This document shows, piece after piece, positions 23,801-31,137 of a DNA stretch of 42,752 bases (within the stretch, counting starts at the first letter, position 1; each line of letters opens with the position of its first letter). The position numbers and the translations under genes were made by a program. Below the pieces are notes generated by a model. That model did no database searches. It had not been told where the DNA came from and was given only the letters and a program-made list of their open reading frames with translations. Source of the DNA: Bacteroidales bacterium (GTDB taxonomy: Bacteria; Bacteroidota; Bacteroidia; Bacteroidales; UBA932); NCBI GenBank assembly GCA_024401995.1, contig JAKSJZ010000007.1:1-42752 (forward strand), read 5' to 3'.

Positions 23801-24256
23801 GAGTCCACGAGGATAGACCTCGACGCCCTTCTGCGGGAGGAGATACTTATGTTCGACAACAATGAGCGCATCGAGTTCGACTACATAGGTCTTCACGGCG
23901 TATTCGTGACCGGCCCCAAGCCACAGCTCGCCAGGGTGTTCGTCAACCTGATGACAAACGCGGTCCAGGCGCTCGGCGAGGACGGCGGCAGGATACGCGT
24001 CGAACTGCGGAATTCCACAGAGGACGGTTTCTATGACATAGTGGTGGCCGACAGCGGCCCGGGAGTGGCGGAGGAGAACGTCTCCAGAATGTTTATGCCC
24101 GATTTCACGACCAAGACTTCCGGAAGCGGCCTGGGCCTTGCCATAAGCCGCAGCATCCTCACAAGGTGCGGGGCGCGCATAGAGTACAGCAGGGACTATC
24201 TGCTCGGTGGCGCCTGCTTTACGGTTACATATCCAAAGAATGCAGATGAAAGTTAA
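20816..24256 (+). CDS. Large NtrY-like membrane sensor histidine kinase
   Basis: A 1146-residue kinase with no response regulator gene nearby. The N-terminal half holds about ten hydrophobic helices: one near the start, a block between ~200 and 410, then a pair around 625-690. Extracytoplasmic segments sit between them, and a further helix lies near 840. A HAMP-like region (~860-905) precedes HisKA with phospho-acceptor His934 in RQVAHEIKNPLTPMK, a match to the NtrY class. The ATPase domain shows the N box NLMTNAVQAL, DSGPGV and FTTKTSGSGLGLAIS. It is coupled to rlmH upstream and the esterase downstream by overlaps. Signal and partner are unknown. Confidence 0.88.
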   Translation: MRNRINIGIVSLVLVCVMAAVAGIASPRTAGDTAGVAARLERRIASRLSKLEGYVSKEPHRLPQDMVIYRYDADTLVSWNGQFPVFDDDISDKVVFQRLVSPRVGMASPLAGIGPDMQFVNLGSKWYLIRAYESGREKVIAGLEIVNPDNPGSFNGINPRFRIDGRYSVRSLEYSGGSPVKVNGVPQFKVMYDSLAFSSGMDAFSLWLALLFFLVAVVVFLKASPTVPRLVASVAGVLLSCGGMFAWGRGAASSWTIFSPVIYADGDVLYSLGAVILINIALGMGVICLYLARRPLFLERRGRGSSIAAAVMLPLYGIVLVGYSFFALRSIALNSGITLELYKVSSLSAGTALVLFSFIGLLVCVPVLIYLAQPAYSRLIGRHINPWSLGLRVVYAVMVASFLVATTSILGFLREGRRVEGWGNRLSVERDISLEIQLRRVEVQIASDPVIVALASLPNSKSVLLSRIREVYLSGVSQDYEISLADTRLPFPDEEPLADNSRFFYSQTPDGRPMYKGYFTFYTGEGRQVWMTLAVETPSIRTGSSYAVLLGYSRPGTVTLPSEYSYAKYVDRDLQRFKGSYAYPTSLADREYVLFYSGRTSSTVIDGYRHFITIPTRSELVIISRPSFKIFQILTAGLFLAVVTFLILSLLCVGSIRKADLGQNFFRRNIRLIIMISLFLALTLISLVSVLYVRGRGENNLRTSMADKITSIQSLVRTNLRTLGPGVEYSSKECLRVLEEVASNTNSDISLYSPQGLVMTTTVPEVFERMVLGIRIDPEAYDNIVVKNKGYYFHKERLRGRSYYAMYAPLFDPYGALAAIICVPGSGITPTFEQDVINHLLSVLVVFVALMLVARFAASAVVEKLLRPLRVMGHRMSFAGRGDMEHIEYGREDEVSALVNAYNRMVDDLKESTDKLTQAEREQAWSGMARQVAHEIKNPLTPMKLQIQRVARLKAKGDPAWADKFDEAALVLLDQIDILTDTADEFSSLARLVTEESTRIDLDALLREEILMFDNNERIEFDYIGLHGVFVTGPKPQLARVFVNLMTNAVQALGEDGGRIRVELRNSTEDGFYDIVVADSGPGVAEENVSRMFMPDFTTKTSGSGLGLAISRSILTRCGARIEYSRDYLLGGACFTVTYPKNADES

Positions 24257-25151
24257 GGAAACGATAGGTATTGTACTGGTGGCCTTTTTTTCGGTGGCAT
24301 CGCTGCCCTCCTGCTCGGTGGTGAGGGCTTTCACCCAGGACAAGGGCGAATATATGACCCCGGAGGGGATAATGGAAGAATATGCCCCGAAGGGCAGGGT
24401 GGAGGAACTTGTATACAGGTGCAGCGTCCCCGGCGGCCCTACCTCCCGGCGGCTGCTGGTTTATCTTCCGGAGGGCTATGACGGCGGCTCCGAGCGCTAC
24501 CCGGTGCTTTATTTGTTCCACGGTGCGCGCGGCAACGAGACTTCGTGGATAAAGGACGGGGAAGTGATGGCCCTGAATGACAGTCTGGTGGCCGCCGGTC
24601 TTGCGCGGCGCGCCATATTGGTGCTCCCGAACATGAACCAGTACGACGACGATGCGGACTTCGGGAAGTCGCGTTTCAAGAATCCTGTCGAGTCGTTCTT
24701 CGAGACGAACGGAGTGGTGGAGTCCGGCTTTGTGGACGACGTTGTGGCGGCGGTCGACTCGTGTTACCGGACGGTCAGGGACCGGGATTACAGGGCGGTG
24801 GCAGGCCTGTCGATAGGGGCTTTCCAGGCTATGCAGATATCGGCCTCCCATCCGGGAGTGTTCGGTTATGTGGGCCTGTTCTCTCCGTTGCGCAGGACTC
24901 CCGTGAAGAAGAGCGGCAGTTCGGACAACTTCAAGAACTTCGAGGTGCGTCAAGCCGTTCAGTTCGTGGACGCGCCGAGGGTTTACTGCATTTTCGAGGG
25001 ACGTTCCGATTTCTTCGCCCCGCAGATACGCGCGTTCGGACGGCGGATGGCGGAACAGGGCTATGATTTTGACTTCCATTGGTCGAAGGGAGGGCATAAC
25101 TGGGAGAACTGGAAGTCATTCTTCGTTGATTTTGCACAAAGAATATTCTGA
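24246..25151 (+). CDS. Esterase D/feruloyl-esterase-like lipoprotein
   Basis: A 301-residue alpha/beta hydrolase of the esterase family that includes Fes, esterase D and CE1 feruloyl esterases. A lipoprotein signal (MKVKETIGIVLVAFFSVASLPSC) leads into VYLPEGYDG and YLFHGARGNETSW, the oxyanion part. The nucleophile is Ser189 in GLSIGAFQA, the acid probably Asp in FEGRSDFF, and the His is His284 in GGHNWENW. The start at 24246 lies inside the kinase 3' end; 24240 is an equal alternative. Likely periplasmic or surface-exposed; substrate unknown. Confidence 0.85.
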   Translation: MKVKETIGIVLVAFFSVASLPSCSVVRAFTQDKGEYMTPEGIMEEYAPKGRVEELVYRCSVPGGPTSRRLLVYLPEGYDGGSERYPVLYLFHGARGNETSWIKDGEVMALNDSLVAAGLARRAILVLPNMNQYDDDADFGKSRFKNPVESFFETNGVVESGFVDDVVAAVDSCYRTVRDRDYRAVAGLSIGAFQAMQISASHPGVFGYVGLFSPLRRTPVKKSGSSDNFKNFEVRQAVQFVDAPRVYCIFEGRSDFFAPQIRAFGRRMAEQGYDFDFHWSKGGHNWENWKSFFVDFAQRIF

Positions 25152-25783
25152 TGAAGGGAATCTTGATTCTGGCGGCGCTTGTCTCGGCGTATGCCGCCGG
25201 GGCCGCTGAAAGGCTTGTCTATACCAAGACCTGCGGGGAATCCGTTTCGAAAGTGGTGTATGTCGTCGAGGACAGGCCGGACGGGAAGCGCCTTATGAAG
25301 ATAGACGTGGATACCCAGCATACCGAGCAGCTTCTTGATGCGCAATTGCACACTCTTTACTGGCATCTGGTGGACAGGGCCCAGGACTCGGATGTCCTGG
25401 CCGAACTTCACGACGGGGTGTTTACGGTAAAGGGGGTGCTGCGCGGCAGGGCCGTCGACCGCAGTTTCCCGGATGAAGGGACACCCTGGATCCAGAATAT
25501 GGGCTACGTGAGCGGGAAGCTCCCGGCCCTGAAGGGCTCGGAGGTGGCTTATGAGTGTTTCCAGCCTTCCAATTTCCGTATGAGGCAGATGGTGGCGAGG
25601 GATATGGGGGTGGAGAAAACCCCGAACGGGGAGGCGACTCTGGTGAAATGCTGTCCGGCCGGAGCGCTGTCGAAGTTGTGGAGTTGCGTCTATCTCTTCG
25701 GGGACAACGGCGACCTTGTCGGCTACAGGGCTGTCGAAGGCCTTCCGGGGACGCCTCTTACGGTATGGACTTTAGACAAATAA
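25151..25783 (+). CDS. Secreted protein of unknown function
   Basis: A 210-residue protein with a short signal peptide (MKGILILAALVSAYAAGAAE). The mature part begins YTKTCGESVSKVVYVVED, is mixed alpha/beta in character and contains five further Cys, including a CC pair near 173, that could form disulfides. I recognise no family. Its ATG overlaps the esterase stop by one base (TGATG), so the two are probably cotranslated and may share a substrate. A promoter for the next operon begins directly after it. Confidence 0.65.
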   Translation: MKGILILAALVSAYAAGAAERLVYTKTCGESVSKVVYVVEDRPDGKRLMKIDVDTQHTEQLLDAQLHTLYWHLVDRAQDSDVLAELHDGVFTVKGVLRGRAVDRSFPDEGTPWIQNMGYVSGKLPALKGSEVAYECFQPSNFRMRQMVARDMGVEKTPNGEATLVKCCPAGALSKLWSCVYLFGDNGDLVGYRAVEGLPGTPLTVWTLDK

Positions 25784-25787
25784 TTTG

Positions 25788-25795
25788 TAAATTTG
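25788..25795 (+). promoter_or_regulatory. -7 box for the 13-gene acyltransferase-to-ribF run
   Basis: TAAATTTG is a perfect -7 box 5 bases after the upstream stop and 21 bases before the ATG at 25817. The -33 region lies in the preceding gene and is weak. This is the only clear promoter-like site I see before 40860. Confidence 0.45.
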
Positions 25796-25816
25796 CGGAC
25801 TTGCATTTCGGGCCGT

Positions 25817-26638
25817 ATGCTTAAACTCAGGGAAGGGGAATATCTGCCGGATGTCGGGATCGATTATCCCGAGTCGGATCCGTATGTGGGCCTTGTCCAC
25901 TATGAGAAGTTGAGGGATCTCAAATTCGACGAGTCGTATCCTTTTCTGGACGACTCGCTTTGGTTCAAGCTCCATCAGGCGGGCGACTATTTCCTGTGCT
26001 TTGTCATACTGCGGATTGCCAATGCGGTCAAGTTCGGGATACGCTTCCGCGGGCGCGACGTCCTGCGCAGATACCGCCGCGAGTTCCGCAAGGGCATAGT
26101 CAGCATCTGCAACCACTGTTATCCCTGGGACGGCGCCGCGGTGGCACAGGCCCTGCGCCACAGGCTCTGGCTTCCGATGCTCTCCGAACACTTCAACGGT
26201 CCGGAGTACTATCATCTCAAGTATTTCGGGGGTATCCCCCTTGCGGACGGGTCCTTCGGTGCGCAGAAGAAGTTCAACGAGGCGTTTGACACAATCAATG
26301 AGCGCGGAGGATGGATACACGTCTTCCCGGAGGCGCGGAACTGGCTGTTTTATAAGCCGATAAGACCTTTCAAGAGAGGCGCGTTCACTATGGCCTACAA
26401 GTATGGCAGGCCGATTGTGCCTCTGTGCATATCGTACCGTAAGCGCACCGGTATCTATCGGCTTTTCGCTCCGCCGGAGGTACCGCTGCTGACGGTGACG
26501 ATAGGGGAGCCGCTGTTCCCCGACCTTTCGAAGCCGCGCAAGCAGGAGGTGGACAGGCTTCTGAAGGAGAGCCACGCCAGAATGTGCTCGATGGCCGGTA
26601 TTCTGGAGAATCCCTGGCCGGAGACCGTGAACGAATAG
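25817..26638 (+). CDS. PlsC-like 1-acyl-glycerol-3-phosphate acyltransferase family protein
   Basis: A 273-residue membrane-associated acyltransferase. Motif I is NHCYPWDG (an NHxxxxD variant in place of HxxxxD, with the His kept), and motif III is FPEARNW, close to FPEGTRS of PlsC. A hydrophobic stretch near 55-70 may sit at the membrane. The family transfers acyl chains to lysophosphatidic acid or to other lipids; which one is not visible. I start at ATG 25817 (MLKLREG); the in-frame start at 25793 overlaps the -7 box. The gene leads a seamless run of co-directional genes. Confidence 0.78.
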   Translation: MLKLREGEYLPDVGIDYPESDPYVGLVHYEKLRDLKFDESYPFLDDSLWFKLHQAGDYFLCFVILRIANAVKFGIRFRGRDVLRRYRREFRKGIVSICNHCYPWDGAAVAQALRHRLWLPMLSEHFNGPEYYHLKYFGGIPLADGSFGAQKKFNEAFDTINERGGWIHVFPEARNWLFYKPIRPFKRGAFTMAYKYGRPIVPLCISYRKRTGIYRLFAPPEVPLLTVTIGEPLFPDLSKPRKQEVDRLLKESHARMCSMAGILENPWPETVNE

Positions 26639-26641
26639 AGT

Positions 26642-27238
26642 ATGAAGATAACCGATGCCAGATTTGCGGGAAGCAGCGTCAGGGTGGACGGGAGGCCGGC
26701 CAGAAGGCTCCCCGAGGTGGCGTTCATAGGCAGGTCGAACGTCGGGAAGTCGTCGCTCATCAATATGCTTTGTGCCCGTAAGGGGCTGGCGATGACATCT
26801 TCGACTCCGGGCAAGACCCGTCTTGTCAACCATTTTCTGATTAATGACAGCTGGTATCTTGTTGACCTTCCCGGCTACGGCTATGCGAAGATGGGCAAGG
26901 ATGGAAGGGAACGGCTCCGCGAGGTTGTCGCCGACTATATATTCAACAGCCGCGAGCTGGCCGCACTTTTCGTCCTGGTCGATTCGCGCCACGACATAGG
27001 CCGCGTCGATTTGGATTTTCTCGCCGAACTGGGCGAAAACAGGATACCCTTCTGTATGATTTACACGAAGTGCGACAAACTGGGGCCGAATGCCCTCAAG
27101 GCTCAGATGGAGCGCAACGAAGCCCTGCTTCTGCGCGACTGGGAGGAAGTGCCTCCCTGTCTTGTGAGTTCTTCGCAGAGGGGCGACGGCCGCGAGGAGA
27201 TACTGGATTACGTCGAAAGGATATTGAACACATTGTAA
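26642..27238 (+). CDS. ysxC: Ribosome biogenesis GTPase YsxC/EngB
   Basis: A 198-residue GTPase needed for 50S subunit assembly. G1 is GRSNVGKSS at 30-38, the G2 Thr lies in TSSTPGKTR, G3 is DLPGYGYAK, G4 is TKCDK and a G5-like VSSSQRGDG follows. Length is typical. The gene is 3 bases after the acyltransferase stop. Confidence 0.96.
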   Translation: MKITDARFAGSSVRVDGRPARRLPEVAFIGRSNVGKSSLINMLCARKGLAMTSSTPGKTRLVNHFLINDSWYLVDLPGYGYAKMGKDGRERLREVVADYIFNSRELAALFVLVDSRHDIGRVDLDFLAELGENRIPFCMIYTKCDKLGPNALKAQMERNEALLLRDWEEVPPCLVSSSQRGDGREEILDYVERILNTL

Positions 27239-27244
27239 TTTGCT

Positions 27245-28228
27245 ATGATACACTCCCACAGAATGGAATTGTTCGCCTGCAGGGCCTCGGTTGACTTTGC
27301 AAGCAAGGTTATCGACACTCTCAACGCCATAAGGGACGAGGGGACTCCCGCCCTCCACCTGGGCGAGTTGCAGGTCTCACCTTTCAGCGACGGCGAGTTT
27401 CAGCCTCAGTTCGTCGAGAGCGTCCGCGGTGCGACGGTTTATATTCTCCAGTCCACCATCCCTCCGGCAGACAACCTGATGGAACTGCTGCTGACGATTG
27501 ATGCGGCCAAGCGCGCCTCCGCCGACAAGGTCATTGCCGTGATGCCCTATTTCGGCTGGGCCAGGCAGGACCGCAAGGACCGCCCGAGGGTGGCCATCGG
27601 AGCGAAGCTCGTCGCCAATCTGCTCAAGGCGGCAGGGGCCGACCGGGTGATGACCTGCGACCTTCACGCCGACCAGATACAGGGCTTCTTCGACATACCC
27701 GTCGATCACGTGTATGCCTCAAAGGTCTTTGTACCCTTCCTCCGGGCCAAGCACATAGAGAATCTTTCGATTGCCGCGCCCGATATGGGTGGCGCGAAGA
27801 GGGCGAATTCGTATGCCAAGCACCTCACCACCGCCGAGAGCGAGTGCGGAGTGATTATCTGCCACAAGACCCGCGAGAGGGCCAACGTGGTGTCGGAAAT
27901 CAAGGCCATCGGTGAAGTCGAGGGCCGCAACGTGGTGATAGTCGACGATATGATCGATACGGCGGGGACTCTGTGCAAGGCGGCGGAAGTGCTGAAAGGC
28001 AAGGGCGCCCTCAGCGTGAGGGCCTGCGCCACCCACGGACTCCTGTCGGGCAGCGCCGTCCAGAAGATTCACGCCTCGGCGCTCGAGGAGGTGTTCATTA
28101 CCGACAGCATTCCCCATCCGGAACTCGAGGGGGATCCGAAGATAAAGGTTGTATCGCTTACCGGCGTGTTTGCGTCCATCATAGACAAGGTGTACAATTA
28201 TGAGCCGATAAGCCCTGATTTCATGTGA
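27245..28228 (+). CDS. prs: Ribose-phosphate pyrophosphokinase
   Basis: A 327-residue PRPP synthase, converting ribose 5-phosphate and ATP into PRPP for nucleotide, His and Trp synthesis. The flexible-loop motif WARQDRKDRPR (Prs type) lies near 100, DLHADQIQGFFDIPVDH carries the metal-binding His, and the PRPP loop is VVIVDDMIDTAGTL at about 231-244. Start at 27245 or the second Met at 27263; the shorter form aligns better with the usual N-terminus. The stop overlaps the next ATG (TGATG). Confidence 0.95.
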   Translation: MIHSHRMELFACRASVDFASKVIDTLNAIRDEGTPALHLGELQVSPFSDGEFQPQFVESVRGATVYILQSTIPPADNLMELLLTIDAAKRASADKVIAVMPYFGWARQDRKDRPRVAIGAKLVANLLKAAGADRVMTCDLHADQIQGFFDIPVDHVYASKVFVPFLRAKHIENLSIAAPDMGGAKRANSYAKHLTTAESECGVIICHKTRERANVVSEIKAIGEVEGRNVVIVDDMIDTAGTLCKAAEVLKGKGALSVRACATHGLLSGSAVQKIHASALEEVFITDSIPHPELEGDPKIKVVSLTGVFASIIDKVYNYEPISPDFM

Positions 28229-28464
28229 TGCTGGCCTTCGTCTGCGCGCTGGTGCTTGTGGGACTTTGTGTCCTGGGGCTTTGCTTCAACGTCATAGTGA
28301 GGGGAAAGGATTTCCCCAAGTATGATGTCGGCTCGAACCGGCAGATGAAGGAAAGAGGCATCCTTTGCTTCAAGGATGTAGATGCCGGGCTGCACGGCGG
28401 AAAGTGCGGCGGTAACGGTTCCGATGACTGCAGGGAGTGCAGTCATTACGGGACGAAACATTGA
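28228..28464 (+). CDS. Small membrane protein with Cys-rich tail
   Basis: A 78-residue protein with one N-terminal helix (MLAFVCALVLVGLCVLGLCF), then a short conserved-looking core (GKDFPKYDVGSNRQMKERG) seen in small Bacteroidetes membrane proteins usually called membrane or secreted protein. The C-terminal tail has CGG, DCRECSH and a final His, a possible metal site, faintly reminiscent of NqrM-type proteins, though I would not name it so. The start is ATG 28228 rather than the GTG at 28225. It sits between prs and der with 6 bases or less on each side. Confidence 0.7.
   Translation: MLAFVCALVLVGLCVLGLCFNVIVRGKDFPKYDVGSNRQMKERGILCFKDVDAGLHGGKCGGNGSDDCRECSHYGTKH
28424..28446 (+). promoter_or_regulatory. 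Stem-loop ahead of der
   Basis: ATGACTGCA (28424-28432) and TGCAGTCAT (28438-28446) form a perfect 9-bp stem with loop GGGAG inside the end of the small membrane gene, 24 bases before the der ATG. No T tract follows. It could act as a processing site or translation brake; function is inferred only from position. Confidence 0.35.
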
Positions 28465-28470
28465 AGGATT

Positions 28471-29781
28471 ATGTCGCTTCTTGCAATTGTGGGCCGGCCC
28501 AATGTCGGCAAGTCAACCCTGTTCAACCGCCTTGTCGGTATGAGGAAGGCGATTGTGGATGATACGGCGGGAGTCACACGTGACCGCCACTACGGCCGTT
28601 GCGAGTGGTGCGGCAGGGAGTTCTCCGTGGTTGATACCGGGGGCTATGCCTCCAATTCCGACGACGTGTTCGAGGCGGCCATAAGGCGTCAGGTGGAGAT
28701 TGCCATAGAGGAGGCGGACGTGATTCTCTTTATGGTCGAGGCCTCCACGGGGATAACCGACTATGACTCGGCGATCGCCGACGTGCTGCGGAGAAGCCGC
28801 AAGCCGGTCGTGCTCTGTGTCAACAAGGTCGATACCGGGGAGAAACTGTTCGACGCCTACCAGTTCTATTCGCTCGGCCTCGGGGACCTGTACAGCATCT
28901 CGGCGGCGAACGGCAGCGGTACCGGCGACCTTCTGGATGCCGTTGTGGCGGCCCTTCCGAAGGATGAGTCCGAGGCGTCCGACCCCTATGCGGGGCTTCC
29001 GCGCATCACGGTGGTGGGCAAGCCCAACGTCGGCAAGTCATCCCTGACGAACGCCCTGCTCGGCGAGGAACGCAATATAGTGACACCGGTTGCAGGGACC
29101 ACCAGGGACAGTATCGAGACCCGTTACAACAAGTACGGCCACGAGTTCGTGCTGGTCGATACTGCCGGCATCCGCCGCAAGACCAAGGTCCACGAAGACC
29201 TCGAGTTCTACTCCGTGATGCGTTCCATCAAGGCGATAGAGAACTCCGACGTGTGCATATTGATGATTGACGCGACCACGGGTATGGAGGCCCAGGATAT
29301 GAACATCTTCAACCTCATACGCCGCAACAGGAAGGGGGTTGTCGTCGTGGTCAACAAGTGGGATCTTTTCGTCAAGGACTCGAATACGCTCCGGGATTAT
29401 GAGAGGGCGCTCCGTTCGAGACTGGAGCCGTTCGACGACGTCCCCATAGTGTTCGCTTCGGTGCTGAAGATGCAGAGGATACAGGATGTGCTCGACGCTG
29501 CGGCGGAAGTGTGCGGGAACTATTCCCGCAAAATCCCGACGGCGCGTCTCAATGAAGCCCTGCTGCCCGCGGTGGAGCAGACTCCGCCTCCGGCCTGGAA
29601 GGGGAAGTATGTCAAGATAAAGTATGTTACGCAGCTCCCTACGGCATTCCCGGCCTTTGCCTTTTTCTGCAATCTGCCGCAGTACGTGAAGGAGCCGTAC
29701 AAGAGATTTCTGGAGAACAAGTTGAGGGAGGAATTCGAACTTACCGGCTGTCCGGTCGAGATATATATAAGACAGAAGTGA
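28471..29781 (+). CDS. der: Ribosome-associated GTPase Der
   Basis: A 436-residue tandem GTPase for 50S assembly. The first G domain has GRPNVGKST (8-16), DTGG and NKVD, the second GKPNVGKSS near 184-192, DTAGIRR and NKWD, and a C-terminal KH-like domain follows from ~350. Length is standard. The start follows a GAAGGA sequence 6 bases upstream. Together with ysxC this run carries two ribosome-assembly GTPases. Confidence 0.97.
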   Translation: MSLLAIVGRPNVGKSTLFNRLVGMRKAIVDDTAGVTRDRHYGRCEWCGREFSVVDTGGYASNSDDVFEAAIRRQVEIAIEEADVILFMVEASTGITDYDSAIADVLRRSRKPVVLCVNKVDTGEKLFDAYQFYSLGLGDLYSISAANGSGTGDLLDAVVAALPKDESEASDPYAGLPRITVVGKPNVGKSSLTNALLGEERNIVTPVAGTTRDSIETRYNKYGHEFVLVDTAGIRRKTKVHEDLEFYSVMRSIKAIENSDVCILMIDATTGMEAQDMNIFNLIRRNRKGVVVVVNKWDLFVKDSNTLRDYERALRSRLEPFDDVPIVFASVLKMQRIQDVLDAAAEVCGNYSRKIPTARLNEALLPAVEQTPPPAWKGKYVKIKYVTQLPTAFPAFAFFCNLPQYVKEPYKRFLENKLREEFELTGCPVEIYIRQK

Positions 29782-29782
29782 T

Positions 29783-30964
29783 ATGAACGTGCCTTCCGGC
29801 GGAATGGAACTGCTCGAACTGCTGTCGGGCGTGAAAGCTTGCCTGAGGGAGGCTTTCTCCGGTGGTGTGTGGGTGAGGGCGGAGATAGCCCAGCTTTCGG
29901 ACCGGGGCCATTGTTATATGGACCTGATTCAGACCCGGGACGGAGTGCAGATGGCAAGGTGCCGTGCGCTGGTGTGGGCATCGCGCTATGCGTCCATTTC
30001 GGCTGAATACAGGGCGGCTTGCGGCGAAGGGCTCAAGGCCGGCATCGAGGTGATGCTGCACGCCGAGGTCAACTTCAGCGAACTTTACGGACTCAGTCTG
30101 ATAGTGGACGGCATTAGCCCCGAGTACACTCTCGGCGAGGCGGAACGCATCCGCAGGGAGACTGTCGAAAGGCTTCGGAGTGAAGGGCTGCTCGAAGCCC
30201 AGAAGCGGCTGCAACTGCCGGACCTGCCGTACCGGCTTGCCGTGATAAGTTCCGGCGCCGCGGCCGGCTTCGGTGATTTCAGGCGCCAGCTGACGGAGAA
30301 CGTGTATGGCTATGTGTTCGACATAGTGCTTGTGGAAGCGGCTTTGCAGGGGCCCGAAGCCCCGGGGTCGATATCCTCCGCGCTGTCATCCTGCGCCGGG
30401 GACGGCTTCGACGCCATTCTGATATTGCGCGGCGGAGGGTCGGTAAGCGATTTGGCGTGTTTTGATGACTACGGGCTTGCCGTGTCCATAGCCCGCTGCC
30501 CCGTTCCCGTGTTTACGGCCATAGGGCACGACCGGGACCATCACGTCGCCGATATGGTGGCCTTTTCCTCCGTCAAGACCCCTACCGCCCTTGCCGACAA
30601 GTTCGTGGAAATGTTCGTCGCCGGGGAAAGTAAGGCGTGCGCTTTCGCGACGCGTATCTCCAAGTCGGCTGCTGCGAGGATTGCGGCTGCTGCGGTTGCG
30701 GTGGACAGCCGGAAGGATTCGATTCGCAAGGCCGTTGCCATCAGGATTGCGCTCGAGGCGGCGGGGCTTGATGCGCTTGAGGCGAGGATTGCGGCCGCAA
30801 GTCCGTTGCAGCTGCTTGACAGGGGCTATGCTCTGGTTTGTGACGGACGGGGAGTGGTCGTGAAGGGCGTGTCGTCGCTGAAAAAGGGTGACAGAGTGTC
30901 CGTCAGGATGAAGGACGGGAGTGCCGAAGTGGAAATCAAGGAAGTGAAATATGGAGAAGTTTGA
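29783..30964 (+). CDS. xseA: Exodeoxyribonuclease VII large subunit
   Basis: A 393-residue subunit of ExoVII, which degrades single-stranded DNA from both ends. The N-terminal OB domain (~10-105) contains VRAEIAQLSDRGHCYMDL. The catalytic domain shows VISSGAAAGFGDF, LRGGGSVSDLACFDD, AIGHDRDHHVADMVA and SVKTPTALADKF, followed by a coiled segment rich in Ala and Arg and a C-terminal LDRGYALV region. Starts one base after der. Its end overlaps xseB by 14 bases. Confidence 0.95.
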   Translation: MNVPSGGMELLELLSGVKACLREAFSGGVWVRAEIAQLSDRGHCYMDLIQTRDGVQMARCRALVWASRYASISAEYRAACGEGLKAGIEVMLHAEVNFSELYGLSLIVDGISPEYTLGEAERIRRETVERLRSEGLLEAQKRLQLPDLPYRLAVISSGAAAGFGDFRRQLTENVYGYVFDIVLVEAALQGPEAPGSISSALSSCAGDGFDAILILRGGGSVSDLACFDDYGLAVSIARCPVPVFTAIGHDRDHHVADMVAFSSVKTPTALADKFVEMFVAGESKACAFATRISKSAAARIAAAAVAVDSRKDSIRKAVAIRIALEAAGLDALEARIAAASPLQLLDRGYALVCDGRGVVVKGVSSLKKGDRVSVRMKDGSAEVEIKEVKYGEV

Positions 30965-31130
30965 CTACAAAAAGGCAGTTGCCAGGCTTGAACAGATAGC
31001 CCTGAAGGTCGAGGACCCCGCCACGGGACTGGATCCGAGAGGGAAGGAGGGAGGGGAGGCTGAGAACTTGCTGGACGGGTGCAGGACGTATCTGCGCAAG
31101 GTCAGGGAGGATTCGCTCCGTCTGGAATAG
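30951..31130 (+). CDS. xseB: Exodeoxyribonuclease VII small subunit
   Basis: A 59-residue protein, easily missed because of its length. It begins MEKFDYKKAVARLEQIALK, continues VEDPATGLDPRGKEGGEAE and ends CRTYLRKVREDSLRLE. This is the family pattern of two helices around a DP.TGLD turn. It overlaps xseA by 14 bases, as expected for subunits of one complex, and lies 7 bases before glgB. Confidence 0.9.
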   Translation: MEKFDYKKAVARLEQIALKVEDPATGLDPRGKEGGEAENLLDGCRTYLRKVREDSLRLE

Positions 31131-31137
31131 GACCGCC

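Noticed and set aside
22616..24343. A 575-codon minus-strand open frame
   Set aside because: Antisense to the histidine kinase catalytic region, His-rich composition from reversed codons.
25772..27358. A 528-codon minus-strand open frame
   Set aside because: Runs across the acyltransferase, ysxC and the start of prs, all of which have clear family motifs on the plus strand.
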